Origin: Marivita lacus
GTDB lineage: Bacteria; Pseudomonadota; Alphaproteobacteria; Rhodobacterales; Rhodobacteraceae
Length of the DNA stretch: 60,780 bases
Assembly: GCF_014637725.1 (NCBI RefSeq)
Contig: NZ_BMFC01000003.1
Span: 403,772 to 464,551, forward strand
Direction of reading: 5' to 3'
Within the stretch, counting starts at the first letter, position 1. Every line of letters begins with the position of its first letter. Below the pieces are notes generated by a model. That model did not search any database. It saw only the letters and a program-made list of their open reading frames with translations, and was not told where the DNA came from. The translations under genes were made by a program, and so were the position numbers. Of this stretch, positions 53,606 to 60,780 are shown piece after piece.

Positions 53606-54229
53606 ATGGCAGTGATCCTGTGTTACGGTGACAGCAACACCCACGGTACCTTGCCGTTGGAACAATTGGGGAAATTCGCACGCCATGCGCCGGGGGACCG
53701 CTGGCCCGACGTGATGGCCAAGGCGCTGGGGCCGGATCGCACCGTGCTGTCCGAAGGCTTGCCGGGGCGCACCACCGTGCATGACGATCCGGTCGAAGGC
53801 GGCATGCGCAACGGGCTGACGGTCTTGCCCGCGATCCTGCACAGCCACACGCCGATCGACCTGATGATCCTGATGCTGGGGACCAATGACCTCAAGCACC
53901 GCTTCTCGGTCACCGCGTTCGAAATCGCGCGGTCTCTGGAACGCCTCGTGCTGGTAGCGCGCGCTGAAAACGTGGTGAAGGACATTCTGCTTGTCGCACC
54001 CGCACCGGTGTTGGAATCGGGCATTCTCAAGGATGTGTTCGCCGGGGCCCAGGCCCGCCAGCAAGGCCTCGCAGATCATGTAAAGGCTGCGGCAGAGCGT
54101 CAGAGCTGCGGCTTTTTCGATGCCGGGTCAGTGGCTTCGCCGTCGCCGCAGGACGGGGTGCATTGGGACGCCCGCGCGCATCATGCTTTGGGGGCCGCAA
54201 TGGCCGATGCCGTGGGCGCGCGGTTGTGA
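53606..54229 (+). CDS. Cytoplasmic SGNH/GDSL-type hydrolase
   Basis: A 207-residue esterase-like protein. Block I is GDSNTHG (nucleophile Ser10), block III is LGTND, and the C-terminal DGVHWDARAHH supplies the Asp-His pair. No signal peptide is visible, so it is cytoplasmic. Relatives are arylesterases, lipases and acyl hydrolases. It starts 3 nt after the BKACE stop and overlaps the next gene, so it is part of the catabolic operon. Hydrolysis of acyl-carnitine esters would fit but is not shown by the sequence. Confidence 0.82.
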   Translation: MAVILCYGDSNTHGTLPLEQLGKFARHAPGDRWPDVMAKALGPDRTVLSEGLPGRTTVHDDPVEGGMRNGLTVLPAILHSHTPIDLMILMLGTNDLKHRFSVTAFEIARSLERLVLVARAENVVKDILLVAPAPVLESGILKDVFAGAQARQQGLADHVKAAAERQSCGFFDAGSVASPSPQDGVHWDARAHHALGAAMADAVGARL

Positions 54230-54987
54230 GGCATGTGGTCATCACCGGCGGCGCCTCCGGGCTTGGCCGCGCGATGGCGGAGCGGTTCATCACCGAAGGC
54301 GACCGCGTCGCGATCTGTGACGCCGACCCGGACGCCGTTGCCGCGTTTGCAGACATCCATCCCGGCCATATCGCAGAGGCAGCCGATGTGACGGTCGAGG
54401 CGCAGATGCAGGCCTTCTTCGACAGGATCGAAGTCACATGGCCTGCTGTCGATGTGGTCTGCGCCAACGCTGGGACAGGTGGTCCTGCGGGACGGATCGA
54501 AGACCTGTCTCTGGCCGATTGGAACCGCTGCATCGAGGTGAACCTGTCCGGCACCTTTCTGACGTGTCGTTGGGCGGCGCGGGTCATGCGGGCAGCGGGG
54601 CAGGGGTTGATCGTAGTGACGTCTTCGACCGCCGGGCAGTTCGGCTATCCGCTGCGCTCGCCTTATGCGACGGCGAAATGGGGCATCGTCGGATTGACCA
54701 AGACCCTCGCGATGGAGCTTGGACCGTCGGGCGTCCGGGTCAACGCGATCTGCCCCGGCGCGGTCGAGGGCGACCGGATGGACCGTGTCGTCGCGATGGA
54801 AGCCGCCGCCTCGGGCAAGACCGAGGACGAGGTGCGCGCGCTTTACGTCAAGGGCGTGTCCCTGCGCACATGGGTCACGGCAGAGGATGTGGCGGACACG
54901 GTGTCGTGGCTCGCCTCTCCGCAGGCAAAGAGAATTTCCGGCCAGATCCTGGCCATCGACGGACATACGGAGACACTTGTACCATGA
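54226..54987 (+). CDS. Short-chain dehydrogenase/reductase
   Basis: A 253-residue classical SDR. TGGASGLG at residues 7-14 binds NAD(P), an NAG motif follows near residue 83, and the catalytic Ser, Tyr and Lys are in VTSSTAGQ and YATAKWG. The C-terminal SGQILAIDGHTET is usual for the family. The start is the GTG at 54226, overlapping the SGNH stop by 4 nt. It oxidises or reduces an alcohol/ketone, probably a 3-hydroxy acid in this pathway, but the carnitine oxidation itself is better assigned to the next gene. Confidence 0.85.
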   Translation: MRHVVITGGASGLGRAMAERFITEGDRVAICDADPDAVAAFADIHPGHIAEAADVTVEAQMQAFFDRIEVTWPAVDVVCANAGTGGPAGRIEDLSLADWNRCIEVNLSGTFLTCRWAARVMRAAGQGLIVVTSSTAGQFGYPLRSPYATAKWGIVGLTKTLAMELGPSGVRVNAICPGAVEGDRMDRVVAMEAAASGKTEDEVRALYVKGVSLRTWVTAEDVADTVSWLASPQAKRISGQILAIDGHTETLVP

Positions 54988-56399
54988 CAGGCAGTGCAGC
55001 GATCATCGGCGGTGGCGTGATTGGCGGCGGTTGGGCCGCGCGGTTTGCGCTCATGAGATGGGAGGTTCGGATTTTCGATCCCGACCCAGAAGCCGAGCGC
55101 AAGATCGGCGAGGTGATGGCCAACGCAGCGCGGGTGCTCCCGATGCTCTACGAGGCACCGATGCCGACACGGGGCGCGATCACCTATGTCGGCACCGTGG
55201 CCGAGGCTGTCGCAGGTGCCGACTGGATACAGGAAAGCGTGCCGGAACGGCTCGACATCAAGCACAGGGTCATTGCCGAGATACAGGCGGCCTGTTCGCC
55301 CGACGCGGTTCTGGCCTCTTCGACCTCGGGGTTCAAGCCGTCGGAATTGCAGCAGGGCGCGGCGCGTTCCGGCCAGATCATGGTCGCGCACCCGTTCAAC
55401 CCGGTCTACCTTCTGCCGCTGATCGAACTGGTGCCGAGTGCTGCGTCAGACGCCGCCATAGTGACGCGCGCCAAGGAGATCCTGACCGCGATCGGCATGT
55501 ACCCCCTGCATGTGCGCGCCGAGATCGACGCCCACATCGCTGACCGTTTTCTGGAAGCCGTTTGGCGCGAGGCGCTCTGGCTGGTCAAGGACGGCATTGC
55601 AACGACCGAAGAGATCGACAACGCGATCCGCTACGGCTTCGGCCTGCGATGGGCACAGATGGGTCTTTTCGAGACCTACCGCGTCGCGGGTGGGGAGGCG
55701 GGCATGCGGCACTTCATGGCGCAGTTCGGGCCCTGCCTGCAATGGCCGTGGACCAAGCTCACCGATGTTCCAGAGTTCACGGATGAACTGGTGGACCTGA
55801 TCGCGGGGCAGTCGGATGCGCAATCCGGCCATATGGGCATTCGCGATCTGGAACGGTTGCGCGACAACAACCTCGTTGCCATCCTGCGGGCGCTGAAACA
55901 GCAGGGCGCTGCGGCGGGCAAGCTGATCCTAGATCACGACAATTCTCTGCGTGCGTCTCTGGGCGACGAGATCCCGCTGGTGACTGTGCGCCGCGTGGTG
56001 CCCGTCGATTGGACCGACATCAACGGGCACATGAACGAAGGCCGCTACGGGCAGCTGTTCAGCGATGCCTCGGAAGAGTTGATGATCCATATCGGCGCGG
56101 ACCGGGAGTACATCGCGGCCGGACACAGCTATTTCACCGCAGAGACCAGCATCAGGTATCTCGCCGAGACCCACGCCGGAGAGGACATCCGCGTCACCAC
56201 CCGCGTGGCACTGGGGGCGGGCAAGAAGCTCAAGCTCTGGCACCAGATGCACCGCGCGGCCGATGACGCGTTGCTCGCGACCTGTGACCAGTTTCTCCTG
56301 CACGTGTCGCTCGAAACCCGCCGGTCATGTCCGCCCCTGCCGCATGTGGCCGCGGCGCTGGACCGTCTCGCGGCGGCCCATGCAGAGGTGACCGCATGA
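54984..56399 (+). CDS. L-carnitine dehydrogenase fused to a thioesterase domain
   Basis: A 471-residue two-domain protein. Residues 1 to about 315 are a 3-hydroxyacyl-CoA dehydrogenase-type NAD domain (IIGGGVIGGGWAARF, AHPFNPVYLLPLIELV), the class that includes L-carnitine 3-dehydrogenase. From about residue 330 a hotdog thioesterase follows, with DWTDINGHMN near residue 342. The fusion fits oxidation of carnitine to dehydrocarnitine and later hydrolysis of betainyl-CoA to glycine betaine (CdhA and CdhB activities in one chain). The ATG overlaps the SDR stop by 4 nt. Confidence 0.85.
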   Translation: MTGSAAIIGGGVIGGGWAARFALMRWEVRIFDPDPEAERKIGEVMANAARVLPMLYEAPMPTRGAITYVGTVAEAVAGADWIQESVPERLDIKHRVIAEIQAACSPDAVLASSTSGFKPSELQQGAARSGQIMVAHPFNPVYLLPLIELVPSAASDAAIVTRAKEILTAIGMYPLHVRAEIDAHIADRFLEAVWREALWLVKDGIATTEEIDNAIRYGFGLRWAQMGLFETYRVAGGEAGMRHFMAQFGPCLQWPWTKLTDVPEFTDELVDLIAGQSDAQSGHMGIRDLERLRDNNLVAILRALKQQGAAAGKLILDHDNSLRASLGDEIPLVTVRRVVPVDWTDINGHMNEGRYGQLFSDASEELMIHIGADREYIAAGHSYFTAETSIRYLAETHAGEDIRVTTRVALGAGKKLKLWHQMHRAADDALLATCDQFLLHVSLETRRSCPPLPHVAAALDRLAAAHAEVTA

Positions 56400-57556
56400 A
56401 TTTCGGCCTGAGCGATGAACAGGAGATGATCGTCTCCACCGTGCGCGATTTCGTTGAACGCGAGATCTACCCACACGAGTCACAGGTCGAACGCACGGGT
56501 GAGGTCCCAGCCGAGGTGGCACAGGAGATCAAGCGCAAGGTGATCGATCTGGGATTCTACGCCTGCAACTTCCCCGAAGACGTGGGCGGCGCTGGCCTGT
56601 CGCATCTCGACTTCGCGCTTGTCGAGCGCGAGTTGGGGCGCGGGTCGATGGCGCTCACGCATTTCTTCGGCCGGCCGCAGAACATTCTGATGGCGTGCGA
56701 GGGCGACCAGCGCGACCGCTACCTGCTGCCAGCAGTGCGCGGTGACCGCATGGACGCGCTCGCCATGACCGAACCCGAGGCGGGATCGGACGTGCGCGGC
56801 ATGGCCTGCACCGCCCGGCGGCAGGGCGGCGACTGGGTGGTCAACGGCACCAAGCATTTCATCTCGGGAGCCGATCATGCGGATTTCTTCATCGTCTTTG
56901 TGGCGACCGGCGTTGATGAGACCCCGAAGGGGCCAAAGAAACGCATCACCTGTTTTCTGGTGGATCGTGGCCATCCCGGCTTTACCGTGCGCGACGGCTA
57001 CAGGTCGGTCAGCCACCGCGGCTACAAGAACTGCATCCTCGACTTCGATGAGTGCCGCCTGAGCGATGCGCAGGTTCTGGGTGAGGTCGATGGCGGGTTT
57101 GCGGTGATGAACACCTGGCTCTACGCCACCCGCATCACCGTCGCCACAATGAGCGTTGGCCGCGCGCGGCGCGTGTTCGACCATGCCCTGAGCTACGCCG
57201 CCACCCGCAAGCAGTTCGGCCAGCAGATCGGCAAGTTTCAAGGCGTCAGCTTCCAGATCGCCGACATGATCACCGAGATCGACGCCGCTGACTGGCTGAC
57301 GCTCAGCGCCGCGTGGCGGCTTGATCAGGGCCTGCCCGCAAACCGCGAGATCGCGAGCGCGAAACTCTATGCCAGCGAAATGCTCGCCCGCGTCACCGAT
57401 GCGACACTGCAGATCCATGGCGGCATGGGCCTGATGGACGACTATCCCATCGAGCGCTTCTGGCGTGATGCGCGGGTCGAACGGATCTGGGACGGCACAT
57501 CGGAAATCCAGCGCCACATCATCAGTCGCGATCTGCTGCGGCCCCTGGGCGCGTGA
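56396..57556 (+). CDS. Acyl-CoA dehydrogenase
   Basis: A 386-residue flavoenzyme of the ACAD family. MTEPEAGSDVRG and the GGDWVVNGTKHFISGA region bind FAD/substrate; the C-terminal IHGGMGLMDDYPIERFWRDAR and IWDGTSEIQRHIISR are classical. It introduces an alpha,beta double bond into an acyl-CoA. In this operon gamma-butyrobetainyl-CoA to crotonobetainyl-CoA is the natural guess. The 4-nt overlap with the preceding gene (ATGA) shows coupling. Confidence 0.9.
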   Translation: MNFGLSDEQEMIVSTVRDFVEREIYPHESQVERTGEVPAEVAQEIKRKVIDLGFYACNFPEDVGGAGLSHLDFALVERELGRGSMALTHFFGRPQNILMACEGDQRDRYLLPAVRGDRMDALAMTEPEAGSDVRGMACTARRQGGDWVVNGTKHFISGADHADFFIVFVATGVDETPKGPKKRITCFLVDRGHPGFTVRDGYRSVSHRGYKNCILDFDECRLSDAQVLGEVDGGFAVMNTWLYATRITVATMSVGRARRVFDHALSYAATRKQFGQQIGKFQGVSFQIADMITEIDAADWLTLSAAWRLDQGLPANREIASAKLYASEMLARVTDATLQIHGGMGLMDDYPIERFWRDARVERIWDGTSEIQRHIISRDLLRPLGA

Positions 57557-57568
57557 CATGCGGCTTCT

Positions 57569-57650
57569 CTGGTTGAAAAATACCTCGGGGTCTGGGGCAG
57601 AGCCCCAGCCGTTTCCGCCCACGGAAACGCCCCGATGCGTTGACGCATCG
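57569..57650. repeat. Modular intergenic palindrome element (copy D), abutting a start codon
   Basis: After the leader CTTCTCTGGTTG come CTGGGG-CAGAG-CCCCAG (57592-57608), GTTTCCG-CCCA-CGGAAAC (57611-57628) and CGATGCGT-TG-ACGCATCG (57633-57650). The module order is the same as in copy A at 3604. The last base of the final hairpin is the G of the GTG start of the next gene, so the repeat occupies the whole translation start region. Confidence 0.75.
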
Positions 57651-59656
57651 TGACGGGCAGCCTCAACCGTCTGTTCCGACCGTCCTCGGTCGCGGTGATC
57701 GGCGGCGGCGCGTGGTGCCGGTCGGTGATTGCGTCGCTGGCGCGGATCGGCTTTGCCGGTCCGGTCTGGCACATTCATCCGACCGCAGACTCTGCGTTTC
57801 GCAGCATCGCGGATCTACCCGCTGCACCCGATGCCTGTTTCATTGGCGTCAACCGCAGCGCAACCATCGACTGCCTGCGCGACCTGTCGGCCAAAGGGGC
57901 AGGTGGGGCTGTCTGCTTTGCCAGCGGCTTTGCCGAAACCCGCGACGGGGACGTGTTGAACGCCGCCCTGCTGGATGCCGCCGGGGAGATGGCCCTAATC
58001 GGGCCGAATTGCTACGGCTTTGTCAACGCGCTGGACGCGGTCGCGCTCTGGCCGGACGTGCACGGCCTGATACCGGTGCCCAAGGGCGTGGCGATCCTGA
58101 CCCAAAGTTCGAATATCGCGCTGAACCTGTCGATGCAGAGGCGCGGGCTGCCCATCGCCTTTCTTGGCACGGCGGGCAATCAGGCGCAGACCGGGCTGAG
58201 CGAGATTGCACGGCACCTGGTTCGCGACCCGAGGATCACGGCGCTTGGCCTGCATATCGAAGGGGTCGGCGACATCGCCGCGCTGCAGGCCCTGATGCAA
58301 GAAGCCCACGGCCTCGGCAAACCGGTGATCGCGCTGAAATCCGGTCGATCCGAGGCGGCGCAGACCGCCGCTCTGTCGCACACAGCATCCTTGGCCGGGT
58401 CCGATGCCGGGGCCAGCGCGCTGTTCGACCGGTTGGGTATCCTGCGGGTCAGGTCGCTGGACGCGTTGATCGAAACGCTCAAGCACGCACATCTTTACGG
58501 CTCTGTTGCCCCCGGTCCCATCGCGTCGCTGTCCTGTTCTGGCGGAGAGGCAAGCCTGATGGCGGATGGTGGCGATGCGCGGGGACTGACCTTTGCGCCC
58601 TTGACCGAAGCACAGGACACCGCGCTCGAGACAGTGCTTGGCCCGCTGGTCACCCGCGCCAATCCGCTCGACTACCACACCTTCATCTGGAACGACGCGC
58701 CGAGGATGGCGGAGGTCTATGCGATCATGGCGTCCGGGCCGGCAGCACTGACCGTGATCGTGGTCGATTTCCCGCGCCCGGACCGGTGCCAGACCGACGC
58801 GTGGGATTGCGTGGAGTTGGCCGCGATGATGGCACGCCAGCAAACCGACAAGCCCATCGCGCTCCTCTCCTCGCTGTCCGAGTCACTGCCCGAGGATATG
58901 GCAGCGCGTCTGATGCAGGCCGGTATCCTGCCGATGCACGGGTTGGACGCTGCGCTCGATGCACTGGCGGTGCTTTACTGCCCGCGCCTTCCGAGTGACG
59001 CAGACCGTCCGATCCCGCTGCCGCTGCCGCATATCGAAACCGTGATGCGTGACGAGGCCGAGGCGAAGGCCATTCTGGCGCGCTGCGGTCTCGACGTGCC
59101 GCTCCATGCCGTGGCGACCAGCCCGGAGGAGGCCGGGCAAGCGGCGCAACCGTTGCTGCCCGTGGTGCTCAAGGCGCGGGGGCTCGCGCATAAATCCGAC
59201 AGTGGAGGTGTCGTGCTGGGGTTGCAGAGCGTAGCGGAGGTGATCGACGCGGCCACCGCCATGGGCTGCGACCGCTTCCATATAGAAGAGATGATCACCG
59301 ACGGCTGCGCCGAGGTGCTGCTGGGCATCGTCGCCGATCCGGCCCATGGCTACGTTCTGACTCTCGGGGCAGGGGGCGTTCTGACCGAGCTGTGGCAGGA
59401 CACCTGCCATCTGCTCGTTCCCGTCACTGAATCCGAGATCGCCGCCGCGCTGGACAGCCTGCGCATCGCGCCGCTGCTGGACGGGTACCGGGGGAAACCT
59501 GCGGGCAATCGGGCGGCCCTGATCGCAGCCGTTCTGATGGTGCAGGACTACGTGGTTGCACAAGCCGGTCGCGTGGCCGAAATTGAGATCAACCCGCTCA
59601 TCCTCACCCCGACCCGCGCGGTGGTGGCGGATGCGCTGATCCGGGAGAAGCAATGA
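57650..59656 (+). CDS. Acyl-CoA synthetase/acetate-CoA ligase (NDP-forming) family
   Basis: A 668-residue protein of the ADP-forming acyl-CoA synthetase family. A CoA-binding domain (SVAVIGGGAWCRS) is at residues 11-130, succinyl-CoA-ligase-like domains follow with the phosphohistidine region LSHTASLAGS near residue 245, and an ATP-grasp domain lies in the last 210 residues (VVLKARGLAHKSDSGGV). It would activate a carboxylate such as gamma-butyrobetaine or crotonobetaine to its CoA ester. E. coli instead uses an AMP-forming ligase, CaiC. The start is the GTG at 57650 with no clear Shine-Dalgarno sequence. Confidence 0.85.
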   Translation: MTGSLNRLFRPSSVAVIGGGAWCRSVIASLARIGFAGPVWHIHPTADSAFRSIADLPAAPDACFIGVNRSATIDCLRDLSAKGAGGAVCFASGFAETRDGDVLNAALLDAAGEMALIGPNCYGFVNALDAVALWPDVHGLIPVPKGVAILTQSSNIALNLSMQRRGLPIAFLGTAGNQAQTGLSEIARHLVRDPRITALGLHIEGVGDIAALQALMQEAHGLGKPVIALKSGRSEAAQTAALSHTASLAGSDAGASALFDRLGILRVRSLDALIETLKHAHLYGSVAPGPIASLSCSGGEASLMADGGDARGLTFAPLTEAQDTALETVLGPLVTRANPLDYHTFIWNDAPRMAEVYAIMASGPAALTVIVVDFPRPDRCQTDAWDCVELAAMMARQQTDKPIALLSSLSESLPEDMAARLMQAGILPMHGLDAALDALAVLYCPRLPSDADRPIPLPLPHIETVMRDEAEAKAILARCGLDVPLHAVATSPEEAGQAAQPLLPVVLKARGLAHKSDSGGVVLGLQSVAEVIDAATAMGCDRFHIEEMITDGCAEVLLGIVADPAHGYVLTLGAGGVLTELWQDTCHLLVPVTESEIAAALDSLRIAPLLDGYRGKPAGNRAALIAAVLMVQDYVVAQAGRVAEIEINPLILTPTRAVVADALIREKQ

Positions 59657-60438
59657 TGGACAGCCCTTTACACCTGACACGGGATGGTCACGTGCTCGAA
59701 GTGGTTCTGAACCGGCCCAAGGCGAACGCCATTGATCTGCAAACCAGTCGCGCGATGGGTGAGGTGTTCCGGGAGTTCCGCGATGACCCGGACCTGCGCG
59801 TCGCCATCCTCACCGGGGCAGGGGACAAGTTCTTCTGTCCGGGGTGGGATCTCAAGGCGGCAGCGGATGGCGATGCAGTCGATGGCGATTACGGCGTGGG
59901 CGGTTTTGGCGGGCTGCAGGAACTTCGCGACCTCAACAAGCCGGTGATCGCGGCCGTGAATGGCATTTGCTGCGGTGGAGGTCTGGAACTGGCACTGAGC
60001 GCGGATATCATCCTGTCAGCCGATCACGCGAGTTTCGCGCTGCCCGAAATCCGGTCGGGCACCGTTGCGGATGCGGCCTCGGTGAAGCTGCCCAAGCGCA
60101 TCCCCTACCACATCGCGATGGAGATGCTGCTGACCGGACGCTGGCTCGATGTCGAAGAGGCGGCGCGCTGGGGCTTCGTCAACCACGTTTATCCCGCCGC
60201 CGTCCTGATGGAAGAGGCGCGCAAGATGGCGGCTCTTTTGGCGTCGGGCCCGCCGTTGGTTTATGCAGCGATCAAGGACATCGTGCGCCGGGCTGAAGAC
60301 GCCTCGTTCCAGGACATGATGAACCGCATCACCAAGCGCCAATTGGCGACGGTGGATGTGCTTTATGCGTCGGAAGACCAGATCGAGGGCGCCCGCGCCT
60401 TTGCCGAAAAGCGCGATCCGGTCTGGAAGGGGCGGTGA
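59653..60438 (+). CDS. Enoyl-CoA hydratase/isomerase family protein (CaiD-like)
   Basis: A 261-residue crotonase-fold enzyme. ILTGAGDKFFCPGWDLKAA forms the first oxyanion region, GICCGGGLELALSADI the second, and PEIRSGTVADAA carries the region of the second catalytic acid. It adds water to an enoyl-CoA; next to carnitine genes it resembles carnitinyl-CoA dehydratase CaiD (crotonobetainyl-CoA to carnitinyl-CoA). The ATG at 59653 overlaps the preceding stop by 4 nt; an ATG also lies at 59656. It ends the operon. Confidence 0.88.
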   Translation: MMDSPLHLTRDGHVLEVVLNRPKANAIDLQTSRAMGEVFREFRDDPDLRVAILTGAGDKFFCPGWDLKAAADGDAVDGDYGVGGFGGLQELRDLNKPVIAAVNGICCGGGLELALSADIILSADHASFALPEIRSGTVADAASVKLPKRIPYHIAMEMLLTGRWLDVEEAARWGFVNHVYPAAVLMEEARKMAALLASGPPLVYAAIKDIVRRAEDASFQDMMNRITKRQLATVDVLYASEDQIEGARAFAEKRDPVWKGR

Positions 60439-60630
60439 CTCGCACCGGGTCTTGCAGGTGACGCAGGGGCAGGTGTGGGTAAGCCTGTGGATAATGCCGT
60501 GACTGCGTTTCAGGACATGCTTTGAGAGGGGGTTCCAGACCCGTCTTGGGAAATATCTTCCTAAAAAGACATTCAAAAACAATGACATGACGGAAATATG
60601 ACGAAATTCGGAGTTTCATGTTTTTTTCGC
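60439..60630 (+). promoter_or_regulatory. AT-rich region with a consensus DnaA-box-like site
   Basis: No gene is visible from 60439 to the window end. TGTGGATAA at 60486-60494 is a perfect DnaA-box sequence; a one-mismatch copy lies at 60735-60743. From about 60540 to 60630 the sequence is markedly AT-rich (A and T tracts), as in UP elements of strong promoters. No terminator hairpin with a T-tract is obvious after the operon. Confidence 0.4.
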
Positions 60631-60659
60631 TTGCGGAGTTTGGTGACTAACCGTAGAAC
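60631..60659 (+). promoter_or_regulatory. Strong promoter candidate at the window end (possible rRNA operon leader)
   Basis: TTGCGG (60631-60636), 17 bp, TAGAAC (60654-60659), directly after TTTTTTTCGC and an AT-rich stretch. The following 120 bases are GC-rich, contain no credible start codon with a ribosome site, and look like an untranslated leader. The combination resembles rRNA operon promoters in this family. The downstream gene is outside the window. Confidence 0.45.
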
Positions 60660-60780
60660 CCCCTTCACCGGCGCTGCTGAGGCGGACGCGGGGGCATTGG
60701 AAGGGTTGACGGGCTGAGGTTCGGTTGGTCTGGAAGGTGGATAATTCAGGGGTAAATGAGGGCGGCGCGCCGGTTAGTTA

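Noticed and set aside
60486-60743. Replication origin based on DnaA-box-like sites
   Set aside because: Only one perfect site and one near match in about 260 bases, with no clustered boxes and no dnaA, parAB or hemE gene nearby.
1-60780. CRISPR arrays, tRNA genes, insertion sequences or prophage
   Set aside because: No regularly spaced direct repeats, cloverleaf-like sequences, transposase or phage structural genes were seen; XerD at 5085 is the chromosomal recombinase.

Overview
The window reads as chromosomal DNA from a marine-type alphaproteobacterium of the Rhodobacteraceae (Roseobacter group). This is inferred from the high GC content, the LpxI-type lipid A cluster, the exosortase E/VPEID-CTERM pair, form II CO-dehydrogenase-like genes, a carnitine-to-betaine operon, IalB, and short intergenic palindromes. 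No phage, insertion sequence, CRISPR array or tRNA was seen. Most of the sequence is densely packed housekeeping operons with frequent 1-4 nt stop/start overlaps.

Layout. 1-3.6 kb: two divergent FAD-dependent dimethylglycine/sarcosine-dehydrogenase-like genes, the first cut by the window edge. 3.7-7.7 kb (minus): a CorC/HlyC-type CBS membrane protein, XerD, an unknown exported protein and a 49-residue membrane protein. 7.8-9.5 kb: aroK-aroB. 9.5-11.2 kb: ssb, a lytic transglycosylase and a 62-residue Flp-pilin-like protein. 11.3-17.5 kb (minus): a complete peptide/nickel-type ABC importer. 17.7-18.6 kb: miaA (minus). 18.7-30.9 kb: a long envelope cluster, pyrH-frr-uppS-cdsA-dxr-rseP-(52 aa protein)-bamA-skp-fabZ-lpxA-lpxI-lpxB. 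30.9-31.6 kb: IalB. 31.6-32.0 kb: a gene-free stretch with two tandem small-RNA candidates on the minus strand. 32.0-35.5 kb: a HerA-like (DUF853) ATPase and an Atm1-type ABC exporter. 35.6-37.4 kb: exosortase E fused to a CPBP protease, with its 59-residue VPEID-CTERM substrate convergent to it. 37.5-42.6 kb: an RND pump and adaptor under a promoter bracketed by two identical operator-like palindromes. 43-46.5 kb: yfgM-like, bamB, der. 46.9-51.2 kb: coxG-coxS-coxL-coxM (form II). 51.5-52.5 kb: rlmE and a small unknown gene. 52.7-60.4 kb: a seven-gene operon for carnitine/gamma-butyrobetaine-type catabolism. The window ends in an AT-rich strong-promoter region, possibly an rRNA operon leader.

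How the parts fit. The 18.7-30.9 kb cluster combines translation recycling, isoprenoid and undecaprenyl synthesis, phospholipid precursor synthesis, outer-membrane protein assembly and lipid A synthesis. The 52.7-60.4 kb operon predicts CoA activation, dehydrogenation and hydration of a betaine, oxidation of carnitine to dehydrocarnitine, cleavage to betainyl-CoA and hydrolysis to glycine betaine. The dehydrogenases at 1-3.6 kb could act further down the same route (betaine, dimethylglycine, sarcosine), but that link is only inferred. A 9-bp half-site repeated at a 22-bp period occurs upstream of the ABC importer, with a looser copy upstream of the carnitine operon, which hints at shared control.

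The least ordinary content is the XrtE/VPEID-CTERM pair, the two sRNA candidates, the modular palindromes at 3.6, 13.4, 51.3 and 57.6 kb, and several small proteins that are easily missed.
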